From assembly GCF_001184025.1 (NCBI RefSeq), contig NZ_BBYG01000016.1:186001-250000 (forward strand): a stretch of DNA of 64,000 bases. Reading direction: 5' to 3'. The DNA comes from Streptomyces maremycinicus (GTDB lineage Bacteria > Actinomycetota > Actinomycetes > Streptomycetales > Streptomycetaceae). Made by a program: the position numbers and the translations under genes. Under the pieces are notes generated by a model. It did no database searches. It was not told where the DNA came from and saw only the letters and a list, made by a program, of their open reading frames with translations. Shown here piece after piece: positions 62,993-64,000 of this stretch (its first letter is position 1; every line of letters starts with the position of its first letter).

Positions 62993-64000
62993 GAGGGCTG
63001 CTCCGAGGACGTGACGGCGGTCTTGCGCAGGCCGCGCTCGACGCGGTCGGCGAGGCCCTGCGCCTCGTTGCCGAGGCCGGCCTGGGCGGGGGCCGTGGTG
63101 GCGCCCGCCGCGGTGGCCGCCGCGGCCGGCTGCGGGGTGTCCACCACGCGGCCGTCGGCCCAGCCGGAGACGGAGTAGACGACGACCGGCGCGTCGGTGA
63201 GGACGGACACCGTCCACGCGGCGCGCTGCTTGTCGCCGAAGGCGGCGGCGACGGTGCCCTTCGCGGCGTACGGCCGGGGCATGAGATCGGTCCGCTCCGC
63301 CAGCTTCTCCCTGGTGAAGCGGGTGTCGAGCGATCGCATGGCGGCCTCGTCGGCCGTGGTGAACAGCAGTCCCACGGTGGTCACGTAGCTCTGGGTGGCG
63401 TCGGTGTAGGTGGCCCGCAGGAGCCGCTCGCAGCCGACCGGCGCGAGCACCTTGAGCAGCAGCGGGTCGAGGGCGCCTGCGCAGTCGCCGTCCGGGGCGA
63501 CGGCGATCCGTGTCCAGGTGCGGTCGGCGCCACCGGGACCGGCGCCCTGGCCGTCGACCGTCGGCGGGAACAGCCGGTCGACCGGCACGTTGTGCCACAG
63601 GCCGCCGGCGGTGGCGTAGGCGCTGTGCTCGGCGGCGTCCGCCGAGTCTCCGACCAGCCAACTGCCCGTGACCGCACCGCCGATGAGTCCCATACCGAGG
63701 ACGACACAGGCGGCGGCCGCGGCCACGCGTCCGCGGCGACCGAAGAGGCGGAGCGTGTCCCGGTACCCCTCGGGGCGCGCGAACGTCACCACGGGCCGGG
63801 TGGAGCCGAGGGTGCCGCCCGGGGTCATGGGGGCGCTCCAGGAGAGCGACGGGTCGGGACCGCTCGCCGCGCCCTCGGTCCGCTGCGGGTTCTCCGGTAC
63901 GGGAGGCGCGGCGGGGACGGGCGGTACGGCGAACCCGGGCTGCCGTACGGTCGCGCCGGGGCTCCAGGCGGGTCCGTCGTCGACGACGGACCGGGACTCC
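62989..64000 (-). CDS. Membrane protein of type VII secretion locus, 5' end cut by window edge
   Basis: The frame is open from the stop at 62989 to the window end (at least 337 codons), so the internal ATG at 63828 is not the true start. The visible part begins with a Pro-rich region (FAVPPVPAAPPVPENPQ, DPSLSWSAPMTPGGT), then one transmembrane helix (AAAAACVVLGMGLIGGAVTG) and an outer domain with Cys pairs (DGDCAGALDPLLLK, APVGCERLL). It is coupled to the mycosin by ATGA. I do not recognise it by name; similar proteins lie beside mycosins in actinobacteria. Confidence 0.8.
   Translation of the reverse strand, partial: ESRSVVDDGPAWSPGATVRQPGFAVPPVPAAPPVPENPQRTEGAASGPDPSLSWSAPMTPGGTLGSTRPVVTFARPEGYRDTLRLFGRRGRVAAAAACVVLGMGLIGGAVTGSWLVGDSADAAEHSAYATAGGLWHNVPVDRLFPPTVDGQGAGPGGADRTWTRIAVAPDGDCAGALDPLLLKVLAPVGCERLLRATYTDATQSYVTTVGLLFTTADEAAMRSLDTRFTREKLAERTDLMPRPYAAKGTVAAAFGDKQRAAWTVSVLTDAPVVVYSVSGWADGRVVDTPQPAAAATAAGATTAPAQAGLGNEAQGLADRVERGLRKTAVTSSEQPS

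Overview
This window is a stretch of high-GC actinobacterial chromosome, almost certainly from a Streptomyces. The signs are GC-rich third codon positions, many GTG/TTG starts, many apparently leaderless starts (a TAnnnT box 5-8 nt before ATG/GTG), and a core gene set (argH, argCJBDR, pheST, infC-rpmI-rplT) whose order, from memory, resembles the S. coelicolor core region from argH to infC. I see no tRNA or rRNA gene, no CRISPR array and no phage. Mobile DNA is limited to one short inverted-repeat element.

Layout. 1-1.2 kb: the end of a regulatory group (ECF sigma factor translationally coupled to an anti-sigma factor that is cut by the window edge, and a RsbW-like ATPase). 1.5 kb: a small secreted GHW-repeat peptide. 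2-10.3 kb: an RNA methyltransferase and a cobalamin/siroheme group (siroheme synthase-SUMT fusion, a giant BluB-CobT fusion with a disordered N-terminus, CbiE-CbiT fusion). 10.4-14.3 kb: an acetyltransferase and a MetNIQ-type methionine ABC importer preceded by a leaderless 28-codon leader peptide ending in Cys/Met codons. 14.6-23.7 kb: membrane proteins, acetyltransferase, sigma-like protein, GlpQ-like phosphodiesterase, acyltransferase, TetR/MFS efflux pair, aldo/keto reductase, argH. 23.9-31.7 kb: a secreted duplicated-domain protein, a PPOx-fold protein, an animal-type haem peroxidase, an L,D-transpeptidase-like protein, and a ferric-reductase-like flavocytochrome / triple FMN-binding protein / ApbE set. 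32-37 kb: argCJBDR operon with its repressor. 37-51 kb: GH51 arabinofuranosidase, a pseudo-histidine phosphatase, acetyltransferase, a divergent MocR/EamA pair, GHL10 hydrolase, 3-hydroxybutyryl-CoA dehydrogenase, NUDIX, a NsdA-like regulator, and a SpoIIE-type phosphatase. 51-59 kb: pheST, histidine kinase, TrmH-like methyltransferase, rplT/rpmI/infC. 59-64 kb: DUF1844, SseB-like, a class-A-beta-lactamase-like serine hydrolase, and a mycosin-like protease translationally coupled to a membrane protein that runs off the window (type VII secretion context).

How genes work together. ArgR (last gene of the arg operon) should repress argC and argH through ARG-box-like repeats that overlap both promoters. 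The metNIQ leader looks like a translation-sensing attenuator. ApbE should flavinylate the three FMN domains next to it, which could take electrons from the adjacent membrane reductase. The infC leader combines a good promoter, an intrinsic terminator and an AUC start codon, suggesting control at two levels. Strongest leads for novelty: the Cys/Met leader peptide, the GHW-repeat peptide with mirror-symmetric spacing, the 98%-identical internal duplication, the serine hydrolase that appears to have lost a C-terminal tail to an in-frame TAG, and the overlapping divergent leaderless start codons at 43843/43844.
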